40,395 bases of DNA from an uncultured Gilliamella sp. (GTDB lineage: Bacteria > Pseudomonadota > Gammaproteobacteria > Enterobacterales > Orbaceae). Where the stretch lies: NCBI GenBank assembly GCA_946480175.1, contig CAMLIK010000016.1, positions 1 through 40,395 of the forward strand, read 5' to 3'. Below the pieces are notes generated by a model. The model did no database searches, was not told where the DNA came from, and was given only the letters and a program-made list of their open reading frames with translations. The translations under genes were made by a program, and so were the position numbers. Shown in pieces: positions 26,670 through 34,821 of this stretch (position 1 is its first letter; every line of letters starts with the position of its first letter).

Positions 26670-27145
26670 GGGTATAGCCGCAGCCGGATAAACCTCTGAC
26701 TCATCTTTAGCACCTTTTTAATAATAGCTCCGACAGTCCCAACCCGACCTTGCACATCATCCATTTTTAACATAGTGGCATTGAAACCTCTTGAGGACAA
26801 ATTAATCTTTTGATCTTCAATAACCAACATTACAACATCATCTACACTTTTTAGTGAATTAATAATTACATTAACTTGATTTTCATTAAGTTTATATTCA
26901 TAGTTGTCAAATGTTAATGGTCCACATTGATGATCATTAATCAATAAATCCACTTGCGTACCGCTAGGGTAATCAACATTTATCTTGATTACACCATCGA
27001 TAGACTGCTTTTCACCTGCGTGACGAATAAGGAGCAAATAAGTTATATGCCAATCAGCATGATGAAACTCAACCGATGCATTGGCATGCGCTGAATAAAC
27101 AAATATGAATAATAAACTGACTAAAATGCGATAAAACATAACCAT
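26666..27145 (-). CDS. DUF1176 copy 3, N-terminal part (frameshifted)
   Basis: This is the first half of the third DUF1176 gene, about 159 residues from the ATG at 27145. The start is placed by homology to copy 2: MVMFYRILVSLLFIFVYSAHANA is a signal peptide cleaved after ANA, and the AAGTCGAA spacer before it matches the copy 1-copy 2 junction. After W-x-I about 24 residues that hold the CDNTLTC pair in copies 1 and 2 are missing in frame. GFNATMLKMDDVQGRVGTVGAII is retained. The paralogues then read IIKPGKKNEN, whereas here IIKKVLK leaves the frame. One A lost from a run of six (now 26715-26719) explains this and the stop 18 codons later. Longer frames upstream of 27145 run into copy 2 and are not the start. 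Confidence 0.6.
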   Translation of the reverse strand: MVMFYRILVSLLFIFVYSAHANASVEFHHADWHITYLLLIRHAGEKQSIDGVIKINVDYPSGTQVDLLINDHQCGPLTFDNYEYKLNENQVNVIINSLKSVDDVVMLVIEDQKINLSSRGFNATMLKMDDVQGRVGTVGAIIKKVLKMSQRFIRLRLYP

Positions 27146-27153
27146 TTCGACTT

Positions 27154-28260
27154 CTATTTTACTTGAGTGACCCATATTGGTAGTTTCCAAATCTGGTAAG
27201 CACCATAATATTTACTATCACATGAGACCCCGGTAACCATAATTGAAGAAAGCACAAATTCCTGTCCATTCCAGGTGAACTCTTCATATTCCCAGCAACC
27301 ACTTAGTATTTCGCGCATACGACGATTAGTTTTTATTACGCCATCTCTGTATACAGGAAATTCCTTAACTGTTACAAATTTGATTTTCTTAACTTTATTT
27401 TTTTTCTTAGGAATAATCCAGTGTGCATCAGTTAAAACATAACCCATGGAACATGATGCTTGTAATAAATCATTATTTTTATCTAATTTATATAAATAAA
27501 AAGATGGATTATACATCTCATCTTGTTCATCTGGCTCATCTAAATCATAACTACAATAACCTTTTGGGTCGTCAATATATCGCGATTTAAAGTCTGGAAA
27601 AATCGATATTACTTCTTCTAATGTTATTTTTTTGCCATCGCCAGTTTTTAAAACAGGTGCTTTTTTTATAACAGGAGCGGGTATCGGTTTATTAACATAG
27701 TTTTCGTTTTTTTTACCCGGTTTTATAATTGCGCCAATAGTACCAATACGACCTTGTACTTCATCCATTTTTAACATTACCGCATTATAACCTCTCTCAT
27801 ATATTCTCCATACTCGATCATTGTCAGTTTGTACAAAAATAATTTTATTGTTTTTTGTTTTTAAAGTTTCAAGGAGAGCCTTTAGTTGATGGGGGGTTAA
27901 TTGATAAATGGAATTGGGTTTCTCAGTTAGCTTACCTAAGGAAACATTATTAATAATCAGACTGAGTGGATAATTTTGGGGTTTCCGTCTTTCTCGTATA
28001 TCTTCATCATTTTTAGATGATGCAAGTTTAACATAACCGCCGATGATAGGTTGATTAGCTCCAGCTTTACGTTCGAGTAGTATTGAAATATGACTATCCG
28101 TTTTATCGACCTCCTCACCCAAACCTGCCACACGACAAGTCAATGTATTATCACAAACTATTTCCCAATCAATATGATGAAACTCAACTGACGCATTGGC
28201 ATGTACTGAATAAACACATATCAATAGTAAACCAACTAAAACACGATAAAACATTACCAT
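27154..28260 (-). CDS. DUF1176 periplasmic protein, copy 2
   Basis: This 368-residue protein belongs to the DUF1176 family (PF06674 as I recall it), proteobacterial envelope proteins of unknown function. It has a signal peptide ending VHANA (about 1-23), then the family landmarks in order: W-x-IVCDNTLTCRVAG (about 32-46), SHISILLERKAGANQP (about 53-68), AVMLKMDEVQGRIGTIGAIIKPG (about 158-180), EVISIFPDFKSRY, and the C-terminal GCWEYEEFTWNGQEFV and CDSKYYGAYQIWKLPIWVTQVK (split here as CDS...YQIWKLP). Paired cysteines suggest disulfides in the periplasm. It begins 8 bases after copy 1 with GAGGTCGAA before the ATG, and the same spacer leads to copy 3, so the three form one transcript. Confidence 0.88.
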   Translation of the reverse strand: MVMFYRVLVGLLLICVYSVHANASVEFHHIDWEIVCDNTLTCRVAGLGEEVDKTDSHISILLERKAGANQPIIGGYVKLASSKNDEDIRERRKPQNYPLSLIINNVSLGKLTEKPNSIYQLTPHQLKALLETLKTKNNKIIFVQTDNDRVWRIYERGYNAVMLKMDEVQGRIGTIGAIIKPGKKNENYVNKPIPAPVIKKAPVLKTGDGKKITLEEVISIFPDFKSRYIDDPKGYCSYDLDEPDEQDEMYNPSFYLYKLDKNNDLLQASCSMGYVLTDAHWIIPKKKNKVKKIKFVTVKEFPVYRDGVIKTNRRMREILSGCWEYEEFTWNGQEFVLSSIMVTGVSCDSKYYGAYQIWKLPIWVTQVK

Positions 28261-28268
28261 TTCGACCT

Positions 28269-29357
28269 CTATTTAACTTGAGTGACTATAAGTGGCAGTC
28301 GCCAAGTGCCTCCTGCAAAACCGTTACATGAGCCAGTCGTGTTTTCGGCAGAAGGTACAAATTTATATCCATCCCAAGTTAGCTCTTCATATAGCCAACA
28401 ATCTCCCAATCCACGCCCTTTGCTGTTGCTTTTTATAACACCATTACTATATTCAGGAAACACATAGGTTCCTACATAATTGATTTTATTATTATTTGTT
28501 TTTTTCTTAGGGATAACCCAAAAAGCATCACTAAAATTATAAGCACCAGTTAAACACGATGCTTTTAATAAATCGTTATTTTTATCTAATTTGTATAGAT
28601 AAAAATGCGGTTTAAAGTTAACTTCTTCTTCATCTAAATCATAAGAAAAACAATCAGCTTCTTTTTCGTCACTATAGCGTATTTTAAATTCAGGAAAAAT
28701 TGCTACAACTTCTTCAAGTGTTAAATTTTTGCGTTCATCAGACTTAATTACAGCCCCTTTTTTTATAACAGGAGTAGGTATCGGTTTATAAACATGGTTT
28801 TCGTTTTTTTTACCCGGTTTTATAATTGCGCCAATTGTACCGATACGACCTTGTACTTCATCCATTTTTAACATTACCGCATTATAGCCTATATCAAATA
28901 ACTCCCAATATCTGTCGCCTTGCTTGAAAAAAATTTCATTATCAGTTTTTTTTAATACTCTAAGGAGTGCGCTTAATTGATGAGGTTTTAATTGATAGAT
29001 AGAATTGGGTTTCTTTATTAGTGTACCCAAGTCTTTATTATTAATAACTAGGCTGATTGGGTGATTCTTTAGTATTTGCTCTTTTTTGTCATCGTCTTCA
29101 TATTTATAAGATTCGTATTTAAAATAACCACCAGTAATAGGTTGATTTGCACCAGCTTTGCGCTCGAGTAGAATTGATATATGACTATCACCATCATCTA
29201 ACTCTCTACCAAAACCTGCCACACGACAAGTCAAGGTATTATCACAAACCATTTCCCAATTTATATAGTAAAACTCAACTGCCGTATTGGCATACGCGTA
29301 ATGAACCAATGTGAATAAAAAAAATAATCCGACTAAAATACGATTAAACATAAACAT
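28269..29357 (-). CDS. DUF1176 periplasmic protein, copy 1
   Basis: This is the first of three tandem paralogues and very like copy 2. I place the start at the ATG at 29357 (MFMFNRILVGLFF), or two codons later, because GGGTG lies just upstream and it aligns with the copy 2 start; a frame opening at 29378 adds seven residues. Signal peptide to about residue 24 (AYANT). Then VCDNTLTCRVAG, SHISILLERKAGANQPITGG, AVMLKMDEVQGRIGTIGAI, a Lys- and Pro-rich hinge, EVVAIFPEFKIRY, and the C-terminal GLGDCWLYEELTWDG and GSCNGFAGGTWRLPL stretches. These match the usual DUF1176 C terminus well. The function is unknown. It follows queE by about 104 bases and may have its own promoter. Confidence 0.9.
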   Translation of the reverse strand: MFMFNRILVGLFFLFTLVHYAYANTAVEFYYINWEMVCDNTLTCRVAGFGRELDDGDSHISILLERKAGANQPITGGYFKYESYKYEDDDKKEQILKNHPISLVINNKDLGTLIKKPNSIYQLKPHQLSALLRVLKKTDNEIFFKQGDRYWELFDIGYNAVMLKMDEVQGRIGTIGAIIKPGKKNENHVYKPIPTPVIKKGAVIKSDERKNLTLEEVVAIFPEFKIRYSDEKEADCFSYDLDEEEVNFKPHFYLYKLDKNNDLLKASCLTGAYNFSDAFWVIPKKKTNNNKINYVGTYVFPEYSNGVIKSNSKGRGLGDCWLYEELTWDGYKFVPSAENTTGSCNGFAGGTWRLPLIVTQVK

Positions 29358-29461
29358 CACCCAAAGAATATTGGACAATAATAAAGCTAAACAATTAAAA
29401 TTTAAAGCATAATTTATAGATTGAATTGATTTTTTTATATTTGGCAGTTAATTAAAAAAGG

Positions 29462-30076
29462 TTACTCTATATTTGCAAACTTGTGCGTTTGAATACTGAG
29501 TAGCCACTTGTTGTCGTTGCGGTTTTGGTTAATCTTGCCAAGTAATTCAATTGTTTCAAACATATTAAATTCACCATTTTTTTCGCAAGGGGAAAGATAA
29601 TAACGTTTTGCTTGAATATTTTGTTCAATATATTGGCAAAAAGGAAGAAAGTCCGCATGGTTTTCGGCAACAATTCGCACTTCACTTGCAGTTGGTTGTA
29701 TGATTTTTTGATACCGTGCTTGATAGCAGAATTTAGGGCTAAGGGCGATATAGTCAATTAGAGGATCGACTTTACCTAATCCATTACTTTCAATAGTAAT
29801 ATAGTAACCAGCCTGTTTTAGTGGTAAAAGTAACTCTGGTAGCGCTTTATCCATAGTTGGTTCACCACCGGTAATAATGATGTTTTTGCTCGTATATTGT
29901 TTAACTTTCGTCAATAACTGCTCTAATGTAAAACGGGTGTATTGGCGAAAGTTAGTATCGCACCAAACGCAATTTAAATTACAACCAGCAAAACGAATAA
30001 AAATAGCAGGCATGCCTGTATTGTAACCTTCGCCCTGTAATGATTCGAAGATTTCTACAATGCGAAATTCTGTCAT
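29462..30076 (-). CDS. queE: 7-carboxy-7-deazaguanine synthase
   Basis: QueE is the radical-SAM enzyme that contracts 6-carboxytetrahydropterin to 7-carboxy-7-deazaguanine on the way to preQ0 and queuosine. The 204-residue product has FESLQGEG at its start. The cluster-binding cysteines are C32-x3-C36-x2-C39 (CNLNCVWC), followed by DTNF and the glycine-rich SAM motif ITGGEPT. LSPKFCYQARY and RYYLSPCEKNGEFN lie later. It overlaps queD by 4 bases (ATGA), so the two are translationally coupled and share the preQ1 riboswitch. Confidence 0.96.
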   Translation of the reverse strand: MTEFRIVEIFESLQGEGYNTGMPAIFIRFAGCNLNCVWCDTNFRQYTRFTLEQLLTKVKQYTSKNIIITGGEPTMDKALPELLLPLKQAGYYITIESNGLGKVDPLIDYIALSPKFCYQARYQKIIQPTASEVRIVAENHADFLPFCQYIEQNIQAKRYYLSPCEKNGEFNMFETIELLGKINQNRNDNKWLLSIQTHKFANIE

Positions 30077-30501
30077 TTTTCGCTCCGATGATACTCACAG
30101 TATGACGTTGGGGTTTCCCAGAGTTTGATCATTGAGATGGGTAAATATTGTGACAGGCAATCAAAAATAAATTTACTCATACCTTCGGCAGTTGTACGAC
30201 AAGGAAAGGCGAAGATTTTGCGATTCATCTCTTTTAATAATGAAGCAATACGGCACTCATTTGGATTATTTTGATTATATAGATATGCATGATCAAGAGG
30301 ATCAACAATATGCTGTTTCACTATTGCTTTTAAATCAGCATAATCCATCACCATATCAGCGCTAGAACCGTTATCTATTAGATCCCCTTTAATTTCGACT
30401 AATAAGCGATAAGTATGACCGTGCAGGTTGTGACATTTTTTGTTGTGCCCGTCTAACATATGACAAGCATCGAATTGAAATTCTTTAGCAATTTTGAACA
30501 T
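30073..30501 (-). CDS. queD: 6-carboxytetrahydropterin synthase
   Basis: QueD converts dihydroneopterin triphosphate to 6-carboxytetrahydropterin, the second step of queuosine precursor synthesis. The 142-residue product of the PTPS family has zinc ligands His14, His27 and His29 and the catalytic Cys23 (C-x3-H-G-H in CHNLHGHTY). DYADLKAIV, DHAYLYNQNNP and TAEGMSKFIF are further signatures, and the WETPTSYCEYH end fits the family. A preQ1-I riboswitch covers its ribosome-binding site. Confidence 0.96.
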   Translation of the reverse strand: MFKIAKEFQFDACHMLDGHNKKCHNLHGHTYRLLVEIKGDLIDNGSSADMVMDYADLKAIVKQHIVDPLDHAYLYNQNNPNECRIASLLKEMNRKIFAFPCRTTAEGMSKFIFDCLSQYLPISMIKLWETPTSYCEYHRSEK

Positions 30502-30508
30502 GTATCAT

Positions 30509-30545
30509 TCCTAGTTTTTTTACGTGGGATGGATCACGAACCACG
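30509..30545 (-). promoter_or_regulatory. PreQ1-I riboswitch overlapping the queD Shine-Dalgarno
   Basis: Read on the minus strand, CGTGG (30545-30541) pairs with CCACG (30527-30523) as stem P1. The loop contains TTCGTGATCCATC. The tail is GTAAAAAAACTAGGA, the A-rich segment plus CTAGGA. Loop TCC can pair with the tail GGA to form the H-type pseudoknot (P2). The layout follows the B. subtilis queC aptamer closely, including GGTTC after the first strand and AAAAAACTA in the tail. The AGGA tail (30512-30509) is also the Shine-Dalgarno, 7 bases before the queD ATG, so bound preQ1 should block translation of queD and, through coupling, queE. The call is by eye. Confidence 0.85.
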
Positions 30546-30714
30546 GTTAGCTAACTTAAAAGCGCGGTTAATATAAAGGATAAAAACCGTTGTGTCATCT
30601 AAATTTTCTTAACATAATCGATGGTTTTTCAAACCACTTTATCTTTTGCCAAGATGCGAGTAAAATAAATACGATTTTGTTTCAAAAAATCTTCAAAAAT
30701 ATTGTCAATCAGCT

Positions 30715-30743
30715 CTTGAAATTTATTCTTCCACACTTATTTA
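30715..30743 (+). promoter_or_regulatory. Possible heat-shock (sigma-32) promoter of clpB
   Basis: CTTGAAA (30715-30721) is an exact match to the core sigma-32 -35 element. About a dozen bases later CCACACTTATTTA (30731-30743) loosely resembles the CCCCATnTA -10. It lies about 70-95 bases before the clpB start, and GAGGAG at 30796-30801 is the ribosome site. clpB is a sigma-32 gene in enterobacteria, which supports the reading. The -10 match is weak. Confidence 0.4.
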
Positions 30744-30810
30744 GTGATTATGCAAATGGATTGAATGTTTATACATTTAAACCAAATCTATTGCTGAGGA
30801 GATAAATCAT

Positions 30811-33375
30811 ATGAGGTTAGATAAACTCACAAACAAATTTCAACAAGCTTTAGCTGATGCGCAATCAATCGCATTAGGTAAAGACAATCAATATATAGAG
30901 CCTGTACATGTGCTGTCAGCCATGTTAGAAGGTAGCAGCATAAACCCATTATTAGCTGCATCAGGTGCAAATGTTCAGGCGTTACAACAAGAATTAAATC
31001 AAGCAATTGAGCGTTTACCACAAGTTCAAGGTATTGGCGGCGAAGTTATTCCATCACAAGAATTAGTAAGAATATTAAATCTATGTGACAAGTTATCCCA
31101 AAAAAATGGTGATAGCTACATCTCATCTGAGCTATTTATATTAGCGGCTTTAGATGAAAAAAGTAGCCTAGCGGATATTCTTAAGAAAGCGGGTATTACC
31201 AAAGAGAAATTTAGCCAAGCTGTCAACCAAGTGAGAGGAAGTGATAACGTGAACGATCCTAATGCTGAAGATCAACGTGGTGCATTAAAAAAATACACTA
31301 TTGATTTAACTCAACGCGCTGAACAAGGTAAGCTTGACCCAGTCATTGGCCGTGACGAAGAGATTCGCCGTACAATACAGGTTTTACAGCGTCGAACTAA
31401 AAATAATCCAGTACTTATTGGTGAACCAGGAGTAGGTAAAACTGCGATTGTTGAAGGATTAGCACAACGAATTGTGAATCGAGAAGTGCCGGAAGGGTTA
31501 CGTAACAAACGTGTATTATCCTTAGACATGGGGGCATTAATTGCTGGTGCAAAATACCGAGGTGAATTTGAAGAACGCTTAAAAGCCGTATTAAAAGATA
31601 TCGCCAAAGCCGAAGGTAGCATCATCTTATTTATTGACGAAATTCACACTATGGTTGGAGCAGGTAAAAGTGACGGAGCGATGGATGCCGGTAACATGTT
31701 AAAACCAGCATTAGCACGAGGTGAACTACACTGCGTTGGAGCAACCACGCTTGATGAATATCGTCAATACATAGAAAAAGATCCGGCATTAGAACGACGA
31801 TTCCAAAAAGTCTATGTTGCAGAACCAACAGTTGAAGACACGATCGCAATCTTACGTGGATTAAAAGAGCGTTATGAACTCCATCACCACGTACAAATTA
31901 CTGATCCGGCAATCGTTGCTGCGGCAACTTTATCACATCGTTATATATCAGATCGTATGTTGCCAGACAAAGCGATCGATTTAATTGACGAAGCCGCATC
32001 AAGTATCCGTATGCAAATGGATTCGAAACCAGAATCACTGGATCGACTTGAAAGGCGTATTATCCAACTCAAACTTGAGCAACAAGCACTCAAGAAAGAG
32101 TCTGATGATGCAAGTAAAAAACGACTTGAGATGTTAAATGATGAACTTGCTGAAAAAGAAAAGGATTATGCTTCACTTGAAGAAGAGTGGAAATCAGAGA
32201 AGGCTGCACTTTCGGGCACTCAAAATATCAAGGCGGAGCTGGAAAAAGCGCGCACCGAGATAGAACAAGCTCGCCGAATGGGTGACTTAAATAAAATGTC
32301 TGAACTACAATATGGCAAGATTCCAGAGTTAGAAAAGAAACTTGCTGATGCAACGCAGTTGGAAGGCAAAACCATGAAGTTATTGCGTAATAAAGTCACC
32401 GATAACGAAATTGCCGAAGTACTATCCAAAGCAACTGGAATTCCTGTATCAAGAATGTTGGAAAGCGAAAAAGATAAACTACTTCATATGGAAGATGCCT
32501 TACACAAACGCGTAATCGGCCAAAACGAAGCGGTTGTTGCTGTTGCTAATGCGATTCGTCGTAGTCGAGCAGGGCTATCTGATCCTAATAAACCGATTGG
32601 ATCTTTCCTCTTTTTAGGACCAACTGGGGTAGGCAAAACCGAACTTTGCAAAGCATTAGCTAACTTCATGTTCGACAGTGAAGATGCCATGGTGCGAATC
32701 GACATGTCCGAATTTATGGAAAAACACTCTGTGGCTCGCTTAATCGGTGCGCCTCCTGGATATGTAGGTTATGAAGAAGGTGGCTACTTAACCGAAGCAG
32801 TGAGACGCCGACCATACTCTGTCATTTTACTCGACGAAGTTGAAAAAGCACATCCGGATGTATTTAATATCCTATTACAAGTGCTTGATGATGGTCGATT
32901 AACTGATGGGCAAGGTAGAACTGTGGATTTTCGCAACACCGTTATCATTATGACTTCTAATCTAGGTTCAGACCTAATTCAAGGTCAAGTTGAACTCAGT
33001 TACGACGAAATGAAAGCCCTAGTTATGACAGTGGTAACCAAACACTTCAGACCGGAATTTATCAATCGTATTGATGAAACAGTGGTATTCCACCCACTAG
33101 GCCAAGAAAACATCAAAGCAATTGCTAAAATACAATTAGCACATGTTGAAAAACGCCTAGACGAACGTGGATATGAAATGGACATCTCTGATGCTGCACT
33201 TGAACAACTTGCTAAAGTTGGCTTCGATCCAATTTATGGTGCAAGACCATTAAAACGTGCAATACAGCAAGAGATCGAAAATCCACTAGCGCAGCAAATT
33301 CTATCTGGCAAATTAGTGCCGGGTAAAACGATTCATCTAGATTTAGATGATGGTAATATTGTTGCAAAACAATAA
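30811..33375 (+). CDS. clpB: Disaggregase chaperone ClpB
   Basis: ClpB is a hexameric AAA+ machine that, with DnaK, threads aggregated proteins through its pore after heat stress. The 854-residue product has the N-terminal Clp repeat domain (1-145), NBD1 with Walker A GEPGVGKT (about 206-213) and Walker B ILFIDE, and a coiled-coil middle domain (about 405-525, rich in Lys and Glu). NBD2 follows with GPTGVGKT (about 606-613), [13 protein letters not shown] and pore loop GYVGYEEGG. It is nearly identical in layout to E. coli ClpB (857). The strong GAGGAG site is 9 bases before the ATG. A terminator follows 41 bases after the stop. Confidence 0.98.
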   Translation: MRLDKLTNKFQQALADAQSIALGKDNQYIEPVHVLSAMLEGSSINPLLAASGANVQALQQELNQAIERLPQVQGIGGEVIPSQELVRILNLCDKLSQKNGDSYISSELFILAALDEKSSLADILKKAGITKEKFSQAVNQVRGSDNVNDPNAEDQRGALKKYTIDLTQRAEQGKLDPVIGRDEEIRRTIQVLQRRTKNNPVLIGEPGVGKTAIVEGLAQRIVNREVPEGLRNKRVLSLDMGALIAGAKYRGEFEERLKAVLKDIAKAEGSIILFIDEIHTMVGAGKSDGAMDAGNMLKPALARGELHCVGATTLDEYRQYIEKDPALERRFQKVYVAEPTVEDTIAILRGLKERYELHHHVQITDPAIVAAATLSHRYISDRMLPDKAIDLIDEAASSIRMQMDSKPESLDRLERRIIQLKLEQQALKKESDDASKKRLEMLNDELAEKEKDYASLEEEWKSEKAALSGTQNIKAELEKARTEIEQARRMGDLNKMSELQYGKIPELEKKLADATQLEGKTMKLLRNKVTDNEIAEVLSKATGIPVSRMLESEKDKLLHMEDALHKRVIGQNEAVVAVANAIRRSRAGLSDPNKPIGSFLFLGPTGVGKTELCKALANFMFDSEDAMVRIDMSEFMEKHSVARLIGAPPGYVGYEEGGYLTEAVRRRPYSVILLDEVEKAHPDVFNILLQVLDDGRLTDGQGRTVDFRNTVIIMTSNLGSDLIQGQVELSYDEMKALVMTVVTKHFRPEFINRIDETVVFHPLGQENIKAIAKIQLAHVEKRLDERGYEMDISDAALEQLAKVGFDPIYGARPLKRAIQQEIENPLAQQILSGKLVPGKTIHLDLDDGNIVAKQ

Positions 33376-33416
33376 GCTTACTTATTGAGTCGAATTCTCA
33401 ACAATATTAATAAGCT

Positions 33417-33449
33417 AAAAGCCTGAAAAGTAATTTTCAGGCTTTTTTT
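33417..33449 (+). terminator. clpB terminator
   Basis: AAAAGCCTGAAAA (33417-33429) pairs with TTTTCAGGCTTTT (33434-33446) around a four-base loop, and the T run continues to 33449. This is a textbook rho-independent terminator. A second copy of the same stem lies at 33586-33615. Confidence 0.9.
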
Positions 33450-33901
33450 ATCGATAGAATTGACTTCCGTATTTTGAATTGAAAATTCATTAAAAGGTCA
33501 AAAAAGTTGAGGAATGGGGTTTTTGAAGTGTCTGCTAAAACTGAGATATAAATGGTTCTAGAAAGAATAACAGATTGGAAAAAGAAAAAGCCTGAAAATT
33601 TCTTTTCAGGCTTTTATTTTAGGGAATTTTATACTTCAAGTCTTTAGTATAACTAATTTTATTAAAAAATCCAAAAAAAAATCAATTTTTTTTGATTATT
33701 TTCAAAATTTAAATTTAATCTATAAACACAAGTCTTATTATTTATAATAAAGTAACCATAACACCTTATTTTTTATTATTTTTCATAAATTGATAAAAAT
33801 GGCTGGATGTTATTTTTATCTTGGTCAGTCATATTGCTTATCTACATAGAATTGGGCAAAATGGACAAAAAGCGAATCAATTTCCCCCTAAGGATACAAA
33901 C
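33450..33901. other. Gene-free gap with duplicated terminator pieces
   Basis: No reading frame is supported here. It holds a 24-base element (33501-33524) that recurs with two changes at 34697-34720, and a second hairpin with the clpB terminator stem. The rest (33620-33890) is extremely AT-rich, with A and T runs, and shows nothing else. AATTTCCCCCTAAGGA just before 33902 supplies a ribosome site for the decayed HAD gene. Confidence 0.5.
33586..33620 (+). terminator. Second terminator with the clpB stem
   Basis: AAAAGCCTGAAAA (33586-33598) pairs with TTTTCAGGCTTTT (33603-33615), then ATTTT. The stem arms are identical to those of the clpB terminator at 33417, with only the loop different. 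No gene ends just before it, so it looks like a duplicate left by rearrangement, or a backup terminator. Confidence 0.75.
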
Positions 33902-34698
33902 ATGATCAAGTTAATTATCACAGATTTAGATGGAGCGTTCCTAAATAACCAAGGTGACTAGGACCGAGCAATATTTACGCAACTCTATGAACTAATGGCA
34001 AAACAAAACGTGCAATTTGTCGCCTGTACAGGCAAACAGTGTGAACGAGTAGAAGAACTATTTGCCGATTATTGCGATAAAATTTGGATAGTCGGTGATA
34101 GTGCTACGACCATCAAACACAAAGGTGAATTTATATACCGTTCTTTTATTCAAAACCAATTTGGTCGATATATAATCAACACGCTTGAACAAGTTAGCCA
34201 AGAACATGTAATAATTGCGTGTACCGCGAAAGGTGCAATCATCAAATCTAATTTACCTGTGCACTTAAAACAAAAAGTCGTGGATCTTATGCAACTCTTA
34301 TTGAAGTGGATGATTTTAAAACCGTCTCAGATGACTTTATTAAAATCACCTTATACGACGAAAAAGGACAATGCCCACAAACTCGTACTCACCTTTATGA
34401 CAAGACGTCTACATCGTGGTATCAGAAGCAGCATGGATAGATATCACCGAACGCAACGTCCATAAAGGCAACACCATCAAAAAAACTACAACAAATTCTA
34501 AATGTCACTTATTACGAATCAATGGCATTTGGTGATGGTCTTAATGACATCGAACTACTTGAACAAGCCGACTACAGCTTTGCAATGCGAAACGCTTTCG
34601 ACGAAACTAAAGCCGTAGCTAAATTTATCACCGGTCAAAATAATGAAAGTGCAGTTATGAAAACGATACAACTAATGTTAGAACTACAAGTCAAATAA
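33902..34698 (+). pseudogene. Decayed Cof-type HAD phosphatase
   Basis: The remains of a sugar-phosphatase-like HAD protein are clear when frames are joined. The start MIKLIITDLDGAFLNNQGD is followed by an in-frame TAG at 33959-33961, then reads on as DRAIFTQLYELMAKQ...FVACTGKQCERVEELF...WIVGDSAT. Near 34280 the frame shifts to YATLIEVDDFKTVSDDFIKITLYDE. Near 34420 it shifts to VSEAAWIDITERNVHKGN, and near 34485 to LQQILNVTYYESMAFGDGLNDIELLEQADYSFAMRNA, the HAD motif IV region. The catalytic DxDGT has also become DLDGA. At least one stop and three frameshifts mean it is dead. A fragment frame at 33995-34465 should not be taken as a gene. Confidence 0.88.
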
Positions 34699-34704
34699 AA
34701 AGTT

Positions 34705-34744
34705 GAGGAACAGGGTTTTTTACCTATTAAAAAACCCGTTCCTC
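34705..34744. terminator. Bidirectional terminator
   Basis: GAGGAACAGGGTTTTTT (34705-34721) pairs with AAAAAACCCGTTCCTC (34729-34744) with one bulged A and a 7-base loop. On the minus strand the stem is followed by AACTTTTTA. It sits between the HAD pseudogene (plus) and the dehydrogenase gene (minus) and can end both. Confidence 0.8.
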
Positions 34745-34821
34745 ATTTATAATCCATCCATTAAAATCGTTTTAACCCCAATTAACATCATCAAATAGCA
34801 ATTATTATGATGATGAATGGA

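Noticed and set aside
26712-26720. Programmed -1 frameshift in DUF1176 copy 3
   Set aside because: The site is T AAA AAG, not the A AAA AAG heptamer, and no downstream stimulatory stem was seen. Loss of one A relative to the paralogues explains it more simply.
30590-30805. A 71-codon plus-strand frame just before clpB
   Set aside because: It overlaps the probable clpB promoter and leader, lacks a ribosome site and shows no recognisable motif.
33995-34465. A 156-codon frame as an independent protein
   Set aside because: Its N-terminal part matches a HAD phosphatase and its last third is out of frame with the family. It is a piece of the pseudogene at 33902-34698.
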